From assembly GCA_964619155.1 (NCBI GenBank), contig CAZUEM010000039.1, forward strand, positions 1-24,876: DNA of 24,876 bases. The letters run 5' to 3'. The notes below the pieces were generated by a model. It was not told the origin of the DNA. It made no database searches and worked only from the letters and a program-made list of their open reading frames with translations. This DNA is from CAIXRL01 sp964619155 (GTDB lineage: Bacteria > Eisenbacteria > RBG-16-71-46). Each line of letters starts with the position of its first letter. Position 1 is the stretch's first letter. The translations under genes were made by a program, and so were the position numbers. Positions 15,875 to 23,869 of the stretch are shown in pieces.

Positions 15875-17308
15875 TCAGGCGACCCGCCGGCGGAAGCGCG
15901 CCGGCAGGATGTTCAATTGCTCGCGGTACTTCGCCACGGTGCGCCGGGCGATGCGCAGCCCCCGCTCGTGGAGGAGTTCCGCGATCCGCTGGTCGGACAA
16001 CGGGTCCTTCTTGTCCTCCTCGTCGATGAGCGTCTTGATGATGTCCTTCGCGGTCCGGGCGGAGACGTCCTCGCCGTCGTCCGTCTCGAGGCCGCTGGAG
16101 AAGAAGAACTTCAGCTCGAACACGCCGCGCGGCGTCTGCACGTACTTGCCGCTGCAGACGCGGCTGACGGTGGACTCGTGCATGTCGATCTGGCGCGCCA
16201 CCTGCGCGAGCGTCAGCGGGCGCAGGAAGGCGATGCCCTTGTCGAAGAACTCGCGCTGCTCGCGCACGATGCAGTTCATGACCTTGATCATCGTGCGGCG
16301 GCGCTGCTCGATGGTCTGGATGAGCCACTTCGCGGACGCCAGCTTGCCCTGGATGTAGTCGCGCGTCTGCTTCTGCTCGGCGGTCGCGTCGGCCCGCTTC
16401 TTCTCGCGGATGACCGACTCGTACGCGGAGGAGATCCGCAGGCGCGGCACGTTCCGGTCGTTGAGCATGACGATGTACTCCTCGTCCACGCGCTCGACGA
16501 GCAGGTCCGGGGTCACGTACTTGGGGTCGTCGCTGGAGACCGCCGTGCCCGGCCGCGGGTTCAGCGTCGCGATCTCGTCGGCGGCCGCCTGCACCTCCTC
16601 GACCGTCGCCTTGGTCAGTCGCGCGATCTCCGGGAAGCGGCGGTTCACGAGGTGGTCGAAGTGGTCGTGGATGAGCTTCCACGGCATCGTGTCGCGGTCG
16701 CCGCGCGCGTCGAGCTGGATGAGCAGGCACTCGCGCAGGTCGCGGGCGCCGACGCCGGCGGGCTCGAGCGCCTGCACGACGGCGAGGACGCGGGCGACCT
16801 CCTCCTCGCTGCGGCCCAGCTGCTCGACGATCTCGGCCATCGGCGTGACCACCCAGCCGCGCTCGTCGAGCGAGCCGACGAGGAACTCGGCGATCGTCAT
16901 CTGGTCGGCGGGCAGGTTCAGGAAGTGGAGCTGCTCGAGCAGGCTCTCGGCCAGCGTGATGCGCGTCACCGGCACCTTCTCGAGGAACTCGATGCTGGTC
17001 TCGCTCTGCGGCACGTAGGTGCGGTCGAGGCCGTCCTGCATGTACTCCGACCAGTCGATCGCGTCCTCCTCGCCCGGCTCCTCGGCCTCCTGGTTGTTCT
17101 GCTCGTCGGCCGAGTTCTCCTTCTCGATGTCCTCCTGCTCGGTGAGGTCGTCCACCTCCTCGAGCAGCGGGTTCTGCAGGACCTCCTGCTTGAGGATGGC
17201 CTGCAGTTCGAGCGTCGGGACCTGGAGGAGCTTGAGCGCCTGCTGCAGGCGCGGCGTCATGATGAGCTTCTGCGTCTGCGCCAGGTGCAGGGAGTGCTTC
17301 ATTTCCAT
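15875..17308 (-). CDS. rpoN: RNA polymerase sigma-54 factor
   Basis: A 477-residue sigma-54, which directs RNA polymerase to -24/-12 promoters and needs an AAA+ activator to open them. Region I is the glutamine/leucine-rich LAQTQKLIMTPRLQQALKLLQ with QNPLLEE. An acidic region II follows (residues about 50-95, rich in E, D and Q). The core-binding region III contains LEPAGVGARDLRECLLIQL. The DNA-binding part has an HTH (QIDMHESTVSRVCSGKYVQTPRG) and the diagnostic RpoN box ARRTVAKYRE at 454-463. The ATG at 17308 is 13 nt after lptB; a second ATG at 17302 is an alternative. No bacterial enhancer-binding protein is encoded in the window. Confidence 0.98.
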   Translation of the reverse strand: MEMKHSLHLAQTQKLIMTPRLQQALKLLQVPTLELQAILKQEVLQNPLLEEVDDLTEQEDIEKENSADEQNNQEAEEPGEEDAIDWSEYMQDGLDRTYVPQSETSIEFLEKVPVTRITLAESLLEQLHFLNLPADQMTIAEFLVGSLDERGWVVTPMAEIVEQLGRSEEEVARVLAVVQALEPAGVGARDLRECLLIQLDARGDRDTMPWKLIHDHFDHLVNRRFPEIARLTKATVEEVQAAADEIATLNPRPGTAVSSDDPKYVTPDLLVERVDEEYIVMLNDRNVPRLRISSAYESVIREKKRADATAEQKQTRDYIQGKLASAKWLIQTIEQRRRTMIKVMNCIVREQREFFDKGIAFLRPLTLAQVARQIDMHESTVSRVCSGKYVQTPRGVFELKFFFSSGLETDDGEDVSARTAKDIIKTLIDEEDKKDPLSDQRIAELLHERGLRIARRTVAKYREQLNILPARFRRRVA

Positions 17309-17321
17309 GGATGGACCGTCC

Positions 17322-18089
17322 CTAGAGCGTGAAGCCTTCGCCGAGATAGTACTGCCGCGCGAGCGGATTGTCCGCGAGTTCCTGCGGGGAGCCCGCCAGC
17401 TGGATGCGGCCGTCGAACATGATGTACGAGCGATCCGTCGTGTTGAGGGTCACCCGGACGTTGTGGTCGGTGATGAGCACCCCGAGGCCCCGGTCGCGCA
17501 GCCGGTGGATGATCTCCTGGATTTCCTCGACGGCGATGGGGTCGATGCCGACGAAAGGCTCGTCCAGCAGCATGAAGGACGGCCGCCGGGCGAGGGCGCG
17601 CGTGATCTCGACGCGGCGGCGCTCGCCCCCGGAGAGCTTGTGCGCCTGGCGGTCCGCCAGGTGCGTCAGGTTGAGGTCCTCGAGCAGCCCCTTGAGGCGC
17701 TCCTCGCGCTCGGCCGGCGCCAGCTTCATGGTCTCGAGCACGGCGAGGACGTTCTCGCGCACGGTGAGCCGCCGGAAGATGCTGGGCTCCTGGGCGAGGT
17801 AGCCGAGCCCGAGGCGCGCCCGGCGGTAGACCGGCTCGGCGGTGATGTCCTTGCCGTCGAGCGTGATGCGCCCGGCGTTCGGGGTGAGCAGGCCGACGAT
17901 CATGTGGAAGGTCGTGGACTTGCCGGCGCCGTTGGGCCCGAGCAGGCCCACGACCTCGCCGCGGCGCACGCGCAGCGACACGTCCGTGACCACGCGCCAC
18001 TTGCCGTAGTAGCGCTCGAGCCCCTCGGCGACCAGGCCGTCGGTCGCGACGGCGGCGCGCGCGGTGGCGTCCGGCAGGGCCTGGGTCAC
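17322..18089 (-). CDS. lptB: LPS export ABC transporter ATP-binding protein LptB
   Basis: A 255-residue cytosolic ATPase that powers LptFG to extract LPS from the inner membrane. Walker A is GPNGAGKST (51-59), the Q-loop is in YLAQEPSIFRRLTVREN, the ABC signature LSGGERRR is at 152-159, Walker B MLLDEPFVGID runs from 173 and the switch His is H209 in ITDHNV. PSIFRRLTVREN and the C-terminal YLGEGFTL are specific to LptB among ABC ATPases. About 20 extra residues precede the usual start. The GTG at 18089 overlaps the lptC stop as GTGA and has GGGGAGAAG upstream. lptA, usually between lptC and lptB, is not here. Confidence 0.97.
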   Translation of the reverse strand: MTQALPDATARAAVATDGLVAEGLERYYGKWRVVTDVSLRVRRGEVVGLLGPNGAGKSTTFHMIVGLLTPNAGRITLDGKDITAEPVYRRARLGLGYLAQEPSIFRRLTVRENVLAVLETMKLAPAEREERLKGLLEDLNLTHLADRQAHKLSGGERRRVEITRALARRPSFMLLDEPFVGIDPIAVEEIQEIIHRLRDRGLGVLITDHNVRVTLNTTDRSYIMFDGRIQLAGSPQELADNPLARQYYLGEGFTL

Positions 18090-18673
18090 CGCTTCTCCCC
18101 CCGCGTCTCGAGGACCGCACCGGACTTGCTTCGGACCGTGGCGTTCACCTGCGAGCGGAACTCGAAGTGCCGCAGGTTCGGGTCGCTCGAGAAGCCGACG
18201 CCTTCGAGCGCGTCGCCCTCGCGCTCCACGCGCACCCGCCGTTCCGAGGTGATGAGCTGCTCGCGGTTCCGGAAGTGCATCTCCTCCGTGGTCATCCGCG
18301 TGCCCTCGGTCGTGCGCAGCACGACGTCGCCGCGCGCCGTCATGTCGCGGGTCGCCTGCTGGATCTCGCCTTCGCGGGCCGTCAGCTCGGAGGAGCGCGC
18401 GCCCTTCTCGTCGAAGAAGTCCACCCGGATGTCCCGCGCGACGACGACGTTGCGGGCCGTGTAGGTGGCGGCCCACTTCGCGTACAGCGTCCACTGCGGG
18501 TGCCCCGCGTCCGTTTCGGTCAGCACGAAGTCCGTGACCTCCTGGTCCGGCATCTCCCCGCGGCCGCCGACGGGGTTGGCCCGCGGCAGTCCGTTGCATC
18601 CCGCCGCCGCCACGCAGGCCGCGAGCAGGATCGCCAGCGGCCAGCGGGTGATGGAGGGACGGCGAGCGTTCAT
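18086..18673 (-). CDS. lptC: LPS export periplasmic protein LptC, probable lipoprotein
   Basis: A 195-residue protein of the LptC/OstA-like beta-jellyroll family, which passes LPS from the LptBFG extractor along the periplasmic bridge. VTDFVLTETDAGHPQWTLYAKWAATY, then IRVDFFDEKGARSSELTAREGEI, then GDVVLRTTEGTRMTTEEMHFR and the closing VGFSSDPNLRHFEF are the expected strand order. The N-terminus has a basic start, a hydrophobic core (PLAILLAACVAAAGC) and a possible lipobox ending at C26, so it may be a lipoprotein rather than carrying the uncleaved anchor of the E. coli protein. The ATG at 18673 has only a weak CGGAAG. It is the first gene of its block and lies 221 nt after kdsD. Confidence 0.88.
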   Translation of the reverse strand: MNARRPSITRWPLAILLAACVAAAGCNGLPRANPVGGRGEMPDQEVTDFVLTETDAGHPQWTLYAKWAATYTARNVVVARDIRVDFFDEKGARSSELTAREGEIQQATRDMTARGDVVLRTTEGTRMTTEEMHFRNREQLITSERRVRVEREGDALEGVGFSSDPNLRHFEFRSQVNATVRSKSGAVLETRGEKR

Positions 18674-18729
18674 GTGGGCTTCCGGTCGGCCTCGGGGGCC
18701 GGGACGCGTCGTTTCGCGGTGTCGAAGCC

Positions 18730-18758
18730 ACGCTAGCAAGCAGGCCACGGCGTGGCAA
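18730..18758 (-). promoter_or_regulatory. Candidate sigma-70-type promoter of the lptC-lptB-rpoN block
   Basis: On the minus strand TTGCCA (18758-18753, 5 of 6 consensus bases), a 17-nt spacer and TAGCGT (18735-18730, TAnnnT form) are preceded by an extended -10 TGC. The start point would be near 18723, leaving a leader of about 50 nt. This is the best promoter-like sequence in the window and sits in the largest gap of the long run. Confidence 0.65.
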
Positions 18759-18773
18759 GCACGGCCTGTGCCA
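18758..18773 (-). promoter_or_regulatory. Sigma-54-like -24/-12 element upstream of lptC-lptB-rpoN
   Basis: On the minus strand TGGCACA-GGCC-GTGCT keeps the invariant GG and GC with the required 10-nt separation and differs from TGGCACG-N4-TTGCW at two positions. It abuts the -35 box of the sigma-70-type promoter and is part of an imperfect dyad (GCAC-aggcc-GTGC), so the match may come from that symmetry. If real, RpoN could act on its own operon. Confidence 0.3.
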
Positions 18774-18857
18774 TGCGAGATCGCGGCACCCGCCATGAAC
18801 TTATCGGGTGATCCGGGCGCGAACTTGACCCGCGACTGCCGCCGGCGGCGGCGTTCC

Positions 18858-18875
18858 GGCGACGCCCGCGTCGCC
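18858..18875 (-). terminator. Hairpin downstream of kdsD, possible weak terminator
   Basis: GGCGACG and CGTCGCC form a 7-bp perfect stem with a 4-nt loop, 19 nt past the kdsD stop. No T-run follows on the minus strand, so it may only pause or partly end transcription between the Kdo block and the lptC block. Apart from this and the promoter elements, the gap 18674-18894 shows nothing else I recognise. Confidence 0.35.
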
Positions 18876-18894
18876 TTCCGGGCCGGCGCGCGGC

Positions 18895-19869
18895 TCAGCC
18901 GCCGCGCAGGCAGTCGTGCAGGTGCAGCACGCCGAGCGGACGGCGCCCGCCGTCCACCACCACGAGCGCCGTGATCGGCCCCTGCGGCCGCTCCTCCATC
19001 GCGCGCACCGCGCTCGCGACGAGCGCGTCGGGCGCGACCGTGCTGGGCGCCGTCGACATCACGTCGGCCGCGGTGAGCGGCCACGGGTCGGGGTGCTTCA
19101 TCAGGATGCGCTTGAAGTCGCCGTCGGTGACCACGCCGGCGAGGCGGCCGTCGGCCTCGACGACGGTCGTGATGCCGAGCCGCTTGTGCATGATCTCGAG
19201 CATCACCTCGCGCAGGTTCGCGCCGCGCGGGACGCGCGGCAGGCCGTCGCCCGCGTGCATCAACTCGCTGACGCGCCGCGCCGCCGCGCGGCCGATGACG
19301 CCGCCGGGGTGCAGGAAGCGGAAGTCGTCGGGCTCGAAGCCGCGCAGTTCCATGAGCGCGATCGCGAGGCAGTCCCCCATCACCTGCGTGAGCGTCACGC
19401 TGGTCGTGGGGGTCAGGTCGAGCGGGCAGGCCTCGACGAGCGGCCCGAGCACGAGCGCCGCCGCGCTGCGCTCCTCGAGCGGCGAGCCCGGCTGGGCGAC
19501 GAGGCTCACCATCGGGATGCCGTGGCGCTCCAGGTACGGCATGAGCGCGAGCAGCTCCTCGGTGGCGCCGCTCTTCGAGATGAAGAGCGCCACCTCGCCC
19601 GGCGCGAACAGGCCGGCGTCGCCGTGCAGCGCGTCGGCCGGGTGCAGGAAGACCGCGGGCGTTCCGGTGCTGGTGAGCGTGGCCGCGATCTTCTGGCCGA
19701 TGAGCCCGCTCTTGCCGACGCCCGAGACCACGACCTTGCCGCGGCAGCCGGCGAGCAGCCGCACCGCCTTCTCGAACTCGGGCCCGAGGCGCTGCTCGAG
19801 CGCCGCCACGGCGCCCGCCTCGGTGCGCACGACCTCGCGCGCGATCTCGAGCAGGGGCCGCGCCATCAT
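18895..19869 (-). CDS. kdsD: Arabinose-5-phosphate isomerase (KpsF/GutQ family)
   Basis: A 324-residue enzyme that converts ribulose-5-phosphate to arabinose-5-phosphate, the first committed step to Kdo. The N-terminal SIS domain has VVVSGVGKSGLIGQKIAATLTSTG and FISKSGATEELL, then FLHPGGVIGR, which holds the family's functional His. Two CBS domains follow: VSELMHAGDGLPRV to GVVTDGDFKRIL, and ADVMSTAPSTVAPDALV to GVLHLHDCL. The ATG at 19869 overlaps the kdsC stop as ATGA; an ATG three bases later is an equal alternative. It is the last gene of the Kdo block. Confidence 0.96.
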   Translation of the reverse strand: MMARPLLEIAREVVRTEAGAVAALEQRLGPEFEKAVRLLAGCRGKVVVSGVGKSGLIGQKIAATLTSTGTPAVFLHPADALHGDAGLFAPGEVALFISKSGATEELLALMPYLERHGIPMVSLVAQPGSPLEERSAAALVLGPLVEACPLDLTPTTSVTLTQVMGDCLAIALMELRGFEPDDFRFLHPGGVIGRAAARRVSELMHAGDGLPRVPRGANLREVMLEIMHKRLGITTVVEADGRLAGVVTDGDFKRILMKHPDPWPLTAADVMSTAPSTVAPDALVASAVRAMEERPQGPITALVVVDGGRRPLGVLHLHDCLRGG

Positions 19870-20372
19870 TCCGCCTCGTAGCGCGCGAGCACCTTCGCCC
19901 ACGCGCCGTTGCGCCGCAGGATCGCCTCGACCGCCTCGCGCACCGCGCCGGCGCCGGCGCGCGCGGACGTCACGGTCCTCGCGAACGGCAGCACCTCGGG
20001 CGCGGCGTCGGCCACGGCGATGGGCCAGCCGACGCGCTTCATCAGCGGCACGTCGGGCAGGTCGTCGCCGATCATCGCCGCCTCGGCCCAGCCGGCGCCC
20101 TCGCGGGCGAGCACCTTCTCCGCCACCGCGACCTTGTCGCGGACGCCGAGGTAGTGCTCGAGCTTCAGGTCGTGCATGCGCGCCTGGCCGGCGAGCGACA
20201 TGCGCCCGGAGATCACGACCGGCAGCACGCCGAGGTCGCGCGCCCACTCGAGCGCGAGGCCGTCGCGCACGAAGAAATTGCGGAAGTCGCCGTCGCGCAC
20301 GAACCCCACCACGCCGTCGGTGAGCGTGCCGTCGAGGTCGAGGAACAGGACCCGCACCGGGGCGTCAGGCAC
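19866..20372 (-). CDS. kdsC: 3-deoxy-D-manno-octulosonate 8-phosphate phosphatase
   Basis: A 168-residue HAD-family phosphatase of the small C0 type that dephosphorylates Kdo-8-phosphate to Kdo. The catalytic motif FLDLDGTLTDG is at residues 10-20, the motif II Ser is in VVISGR, the lysine is in GVRDKVAVAEKVL, and the metal-binding MIGDDLPDVPLM is clear. The GTG at 20372 overlaps kdsA by 8 nt and has GGAGGAGG about 8 nt upstream. Its ATGA overlap with kdsD keeps the pathway enzymes translationally linked. Confidence 0.95.
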   Translation of the reverse strand: MPDAPVRVLFLDLDGTLTDGVVGFVRDGDFRNFFVRDGLALEWARDLGVLPVVISGRMSLAGQARMHDLKLEHYLGVRDKVAVAEKVLAREGAGWAEAAMIGDDLPDVPLMKRVGWPIAVADAAPEVLPFARTVTSARAGAGAVREAVEAILRRNGAWAKVLARYEAE

Positions 20373-21206
20373 GGCCGGCCTCCTCCGTGGCCGCGCGCAC
20401 GCGGCAGGCCTCGTCGAGGAACGCCGCCGCCTGCTCGAGCGGCAGCTGCGTCGCCGCGTCGCTCAGCGCCCGCGCGGGATCGGGGTGCGCCTCGAAGAAC
20501 AGGCCGTCCACGCCGCACGCGACCGCGGCGCGCATGAGCGGGAAGGCGAACCGGCGGTCGCCGCCGGTCTCGGTCCCGGAGCCGCCCTCCGCGCGGGCGC
20601 CGCGCCGCTGCAGGCTGTGCGTGGCGTCGAACAGCACCGGCCAGCCCGTCTCGCGCATGACCACGAGCCCGCGCATGTCCACGACCAGGTCGCCGTAGCC
20701 GAACGTCGTGCCGCGCTCGGTGAGCAGCACCTTCGCGCCGCCGGCGTCGGTGACCTTGGCCGCGGCGCTGGCCATGTCGGCCGGGTCGAGGAACTGGCCC
20801 TTCTTCACGTTGACCGCGCGGCCCGTGCGCGCCGCGGCCTGCAGCAGGCCGGTCTGGCGGCAGAGGAACGCCGGGATCTGCAGCACGTCGGCGACCTCGG
20901 CGGCGGCGGCGACCTCGGCCTCCTCGTGCACGTCGGTCAGCACCGGCACGTCCAGTTCGCGCTTCACCCGCGCGAGCACGGCGAGCGCCTCGTCCGCGGG
21001 CGGGCCCGCGAACGAGCGTCCGCTCGAGCGGTTCGCCTTGCGGTACGAGGCCTTGAAGACGAACGGCAGGTCGCGCGCGGCGCACAGCGCCTTCAGGCGC
21101 TCGGCGACGCGCAGGCACAGCTCGGCGCTCTCGACCACGCACGGGCCGGCCACGACCAGCAGCCGCGGGCCGCCCGCCTCGGCGCTCCCGATCGCGAAGC
21201 GTCGCG

Positions 21207-21210
<4 letters not shown>
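20365..21210 (-). CDS. kdsA: 3-deoxy-8-phosphooctulonate synthase (Kdo-8-phosphate synthase)
   Basis: A 281-residue TIM-barrel enzyme condensing arabinose-5-phosphate with phosphoenolpyruvate. Motifs include VVAGPCVVES, FKASYRKANRSSGRSF, VNVKKGQFLDPADM, FDATHSLQ, FFEAHPDP and SDAATQLPL. The Cys in GPC (C24) is the metal-ligand position of the metal-dependent class; the metal-independent E. coli type has Asn there. The remaining ligands, His in ATHS, Glu in FEAHP and Asp in SDAAT, are all present, so this is a class II metalloenzyme. The GTG at 21210 overlaps the pyrG stop as GTGA. The same reading frame stays open far into pyrG and kdsB, but those upstream parts are out of frame with the genes there. 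Confidence 0.96.
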
Positions 21211-22889
<1,679 letters not shown>

Positions 22890-23021
22890 GGCAACCTTCC
22901 TGTTTGCGACCGAGGGTCCCGCCCGCGGCCTGGCCGGACGATCCTGCGAACCGACTCGAAATGAATCCCGTAAACCGCTGCGAATCCACGCCAAAAAAAG
23001 TACGGCGCCGCGGTCCCTCTT
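22890..23021 (-). other. AT-richer gap between kdsB and pyrG with a T7 run
   Basis: On the minus strand the kdsB stop codon lies inside an imperfect stem GTCCTCT-aga-AGAGG(G)AC. About 12 nt later comes a run of seven T, and then an unusually AT-rich stretch to about 22955. The stem and T-run are too far apart for a textbook terminator, and I find no clean -35/-10 pair, so this could be a partial terminator, a pyrG promoter region or a leader for CTP-dependent control. None of these is established. Confidence 0.35.
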
Positions 23022-23780
23022 CTAGAGGACGCTCCCCCGGGGCCCCCGGGCCTCGAGCGCCGCGAGCTGCTCGGGCGTGTCCACCCCCGCGAACGGGTGC
23101 TCGCCCATCACGACCTTGATGCGCACCCCGCGCTCGACCGCGCGGAGCTGCTCCAGCCGCTCGGCCTGTTCGAGCCGGCCCGGCGGCCAGTGCGCGAACT
23201 CGAGCAGCAGCTCGCGCCGGAACGCGTAGACGCCGGCGTGACGCAGGGCGGGTCCGCCCCGCGAAGCGCCCGCCAGGTCCGCGCGCGAAAAGTAGAGCGC
23301 GAAGCCGGCGTCGTCCACGACCACCTTGACCACGTTCTCGCCCGCCATCGCCGCGAGGTCGGGCTCGTGGTGGGCGATCGTGCCCATGCGCACGGCGGCG
23401 TCGGCGCGCATCGCCTCGACCAGCCGCGACACGGCGGCCGTCTCGAGCTCGGGCTCGTCGCCCTGGATGTTGAGCACGATGTCCGCGTGCGGGCGGCGGA
23501 GCGCCACCTCGGCCACGCGGTCCGTCCCGCTCGCGCAGTCCGGCGAGGTGCGCTCGACCGAAGCGCCGAAGGCGCGAGCGGCCTCCTCGATGCGGCCGTC
23601 GTCGGTCGCGATCACCAGCTCGTCGATCCCGCGCGCGGCGTGCGCGCGCTCCCAGACGTGCTGGAGCATCGGCCGGCCGCGCAGCAGCGCGAGCGGCTTG
23701 CCCGGAAAGCGCGTCGCGCCGTACCGGGCGGGAATGACGCCCAGAACGGCGCGGCGATTGGTCTCGGGTCCCGTGGGCAC
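23022..23780 (-). CDS. kdsB: 3-deoxy-manno-octulosonate cytidylyltransferase (CMP-Kdo synthetase)
   Basis: A 252-residue enzyme that activates Kdo with CTP to CMP-Kdo for lipid A-core assembly. The signature VIPARYGATRFPGKPL stands near the N-terminus, followed by LVIATDDGRIEEAARAFG, ADIVLNIQGDEPEL with the nucleotide/metal-binding region, YFSRADL, HAGVYAFRRELL and GVDTPEQL. The start is uncertain: the open frame reaches 23843, but the GTG at 23780 gives the usual length and lies just past a good -10 box, so the transcript may begin at or near it. Starts at 23798 or 23843 would fall inside or before that promoter. With kdsA, kdsC and kdsD the complete Kdo route is present. Confidence 0.93.
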   Translation of the reverse strand: MPTGPETNRRAVLGVIPARYGATRFPGKPLALLRGRPMLQHVWERAHAARGIDELVIATDDGRIEEAARAFGASVERTSPDCASGTDRVAEVALRRPHADIVLNIQGDEPELETAAVSRLVEAMRADAAVRMGTIAHHEPDLAAMAGENVVKVVVDDAGFALYFSRADLAGASRGGPALRHAGVYAFRRELLLEFAHWPPGRLEQAERLEQLRAVERGVRIKVVMGEHPFAGVDTPEQLAALEARGPRGSVL

Positions 23781-23788
23781 GGGAGGGC

Positions 23789-23818
23789 AAGCTAGCACGG
23801 CGGCCCCGCGTTTGTCGA
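23789..23818 (-). promoter_or_regulatory. Candidate sigma-70-type promoter of the kdsB operon
   Basis: On the minus strand TCGACA (23818-23813, 5 of 6 consensus bases), an 18-nt spacer and TAGCTT (23794-23789) preceded by extended -10 TGC resemble the lptC promoter, including a shared TGCTAGC core. The expected start point is about 23782, only 2 nt before the GTG at 23780, which suggests a leaderless or near-leaderless kdsB mRNA. Confidence 0.55.
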
Positions 23819-23820
23819 AA

Positions 23821-23837
23821 GCCACCGCCGTGGTGGC
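23821..23837. repeat. Inverted repeat in the kdsB/hydrolase divergent region
   Basis: GCCACC-gccgt-GGTGGC is a perfect 6-bp-arm dyad with a 5-nt centre, placed just upstream of the kdsB -35 box and between two divergent genes. It could be a regulator site for either direction. No regulator gene in the window is an obvious partner. Confidence 0.35.
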
Positions 23838-23857
23838 CCGCACGCGCCGCGCGCCCC

Positions 23858-23863
23858 TAGACT
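23858..23863 (+). promoter_or_regulatory. Candidate -10 box for a leaderless hydrolase transcript
   Basis: TAGACT (TAnnnT form) ends 6 nt before the ATG at 23870, the spacing expected when transcription begins at the start codon. No Shine-Dalgarno is present, and no -35 consensus is found 16-19 nt upstream. Confidence 0.35.
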
Positions 23864-23869
23864 GCGGCC

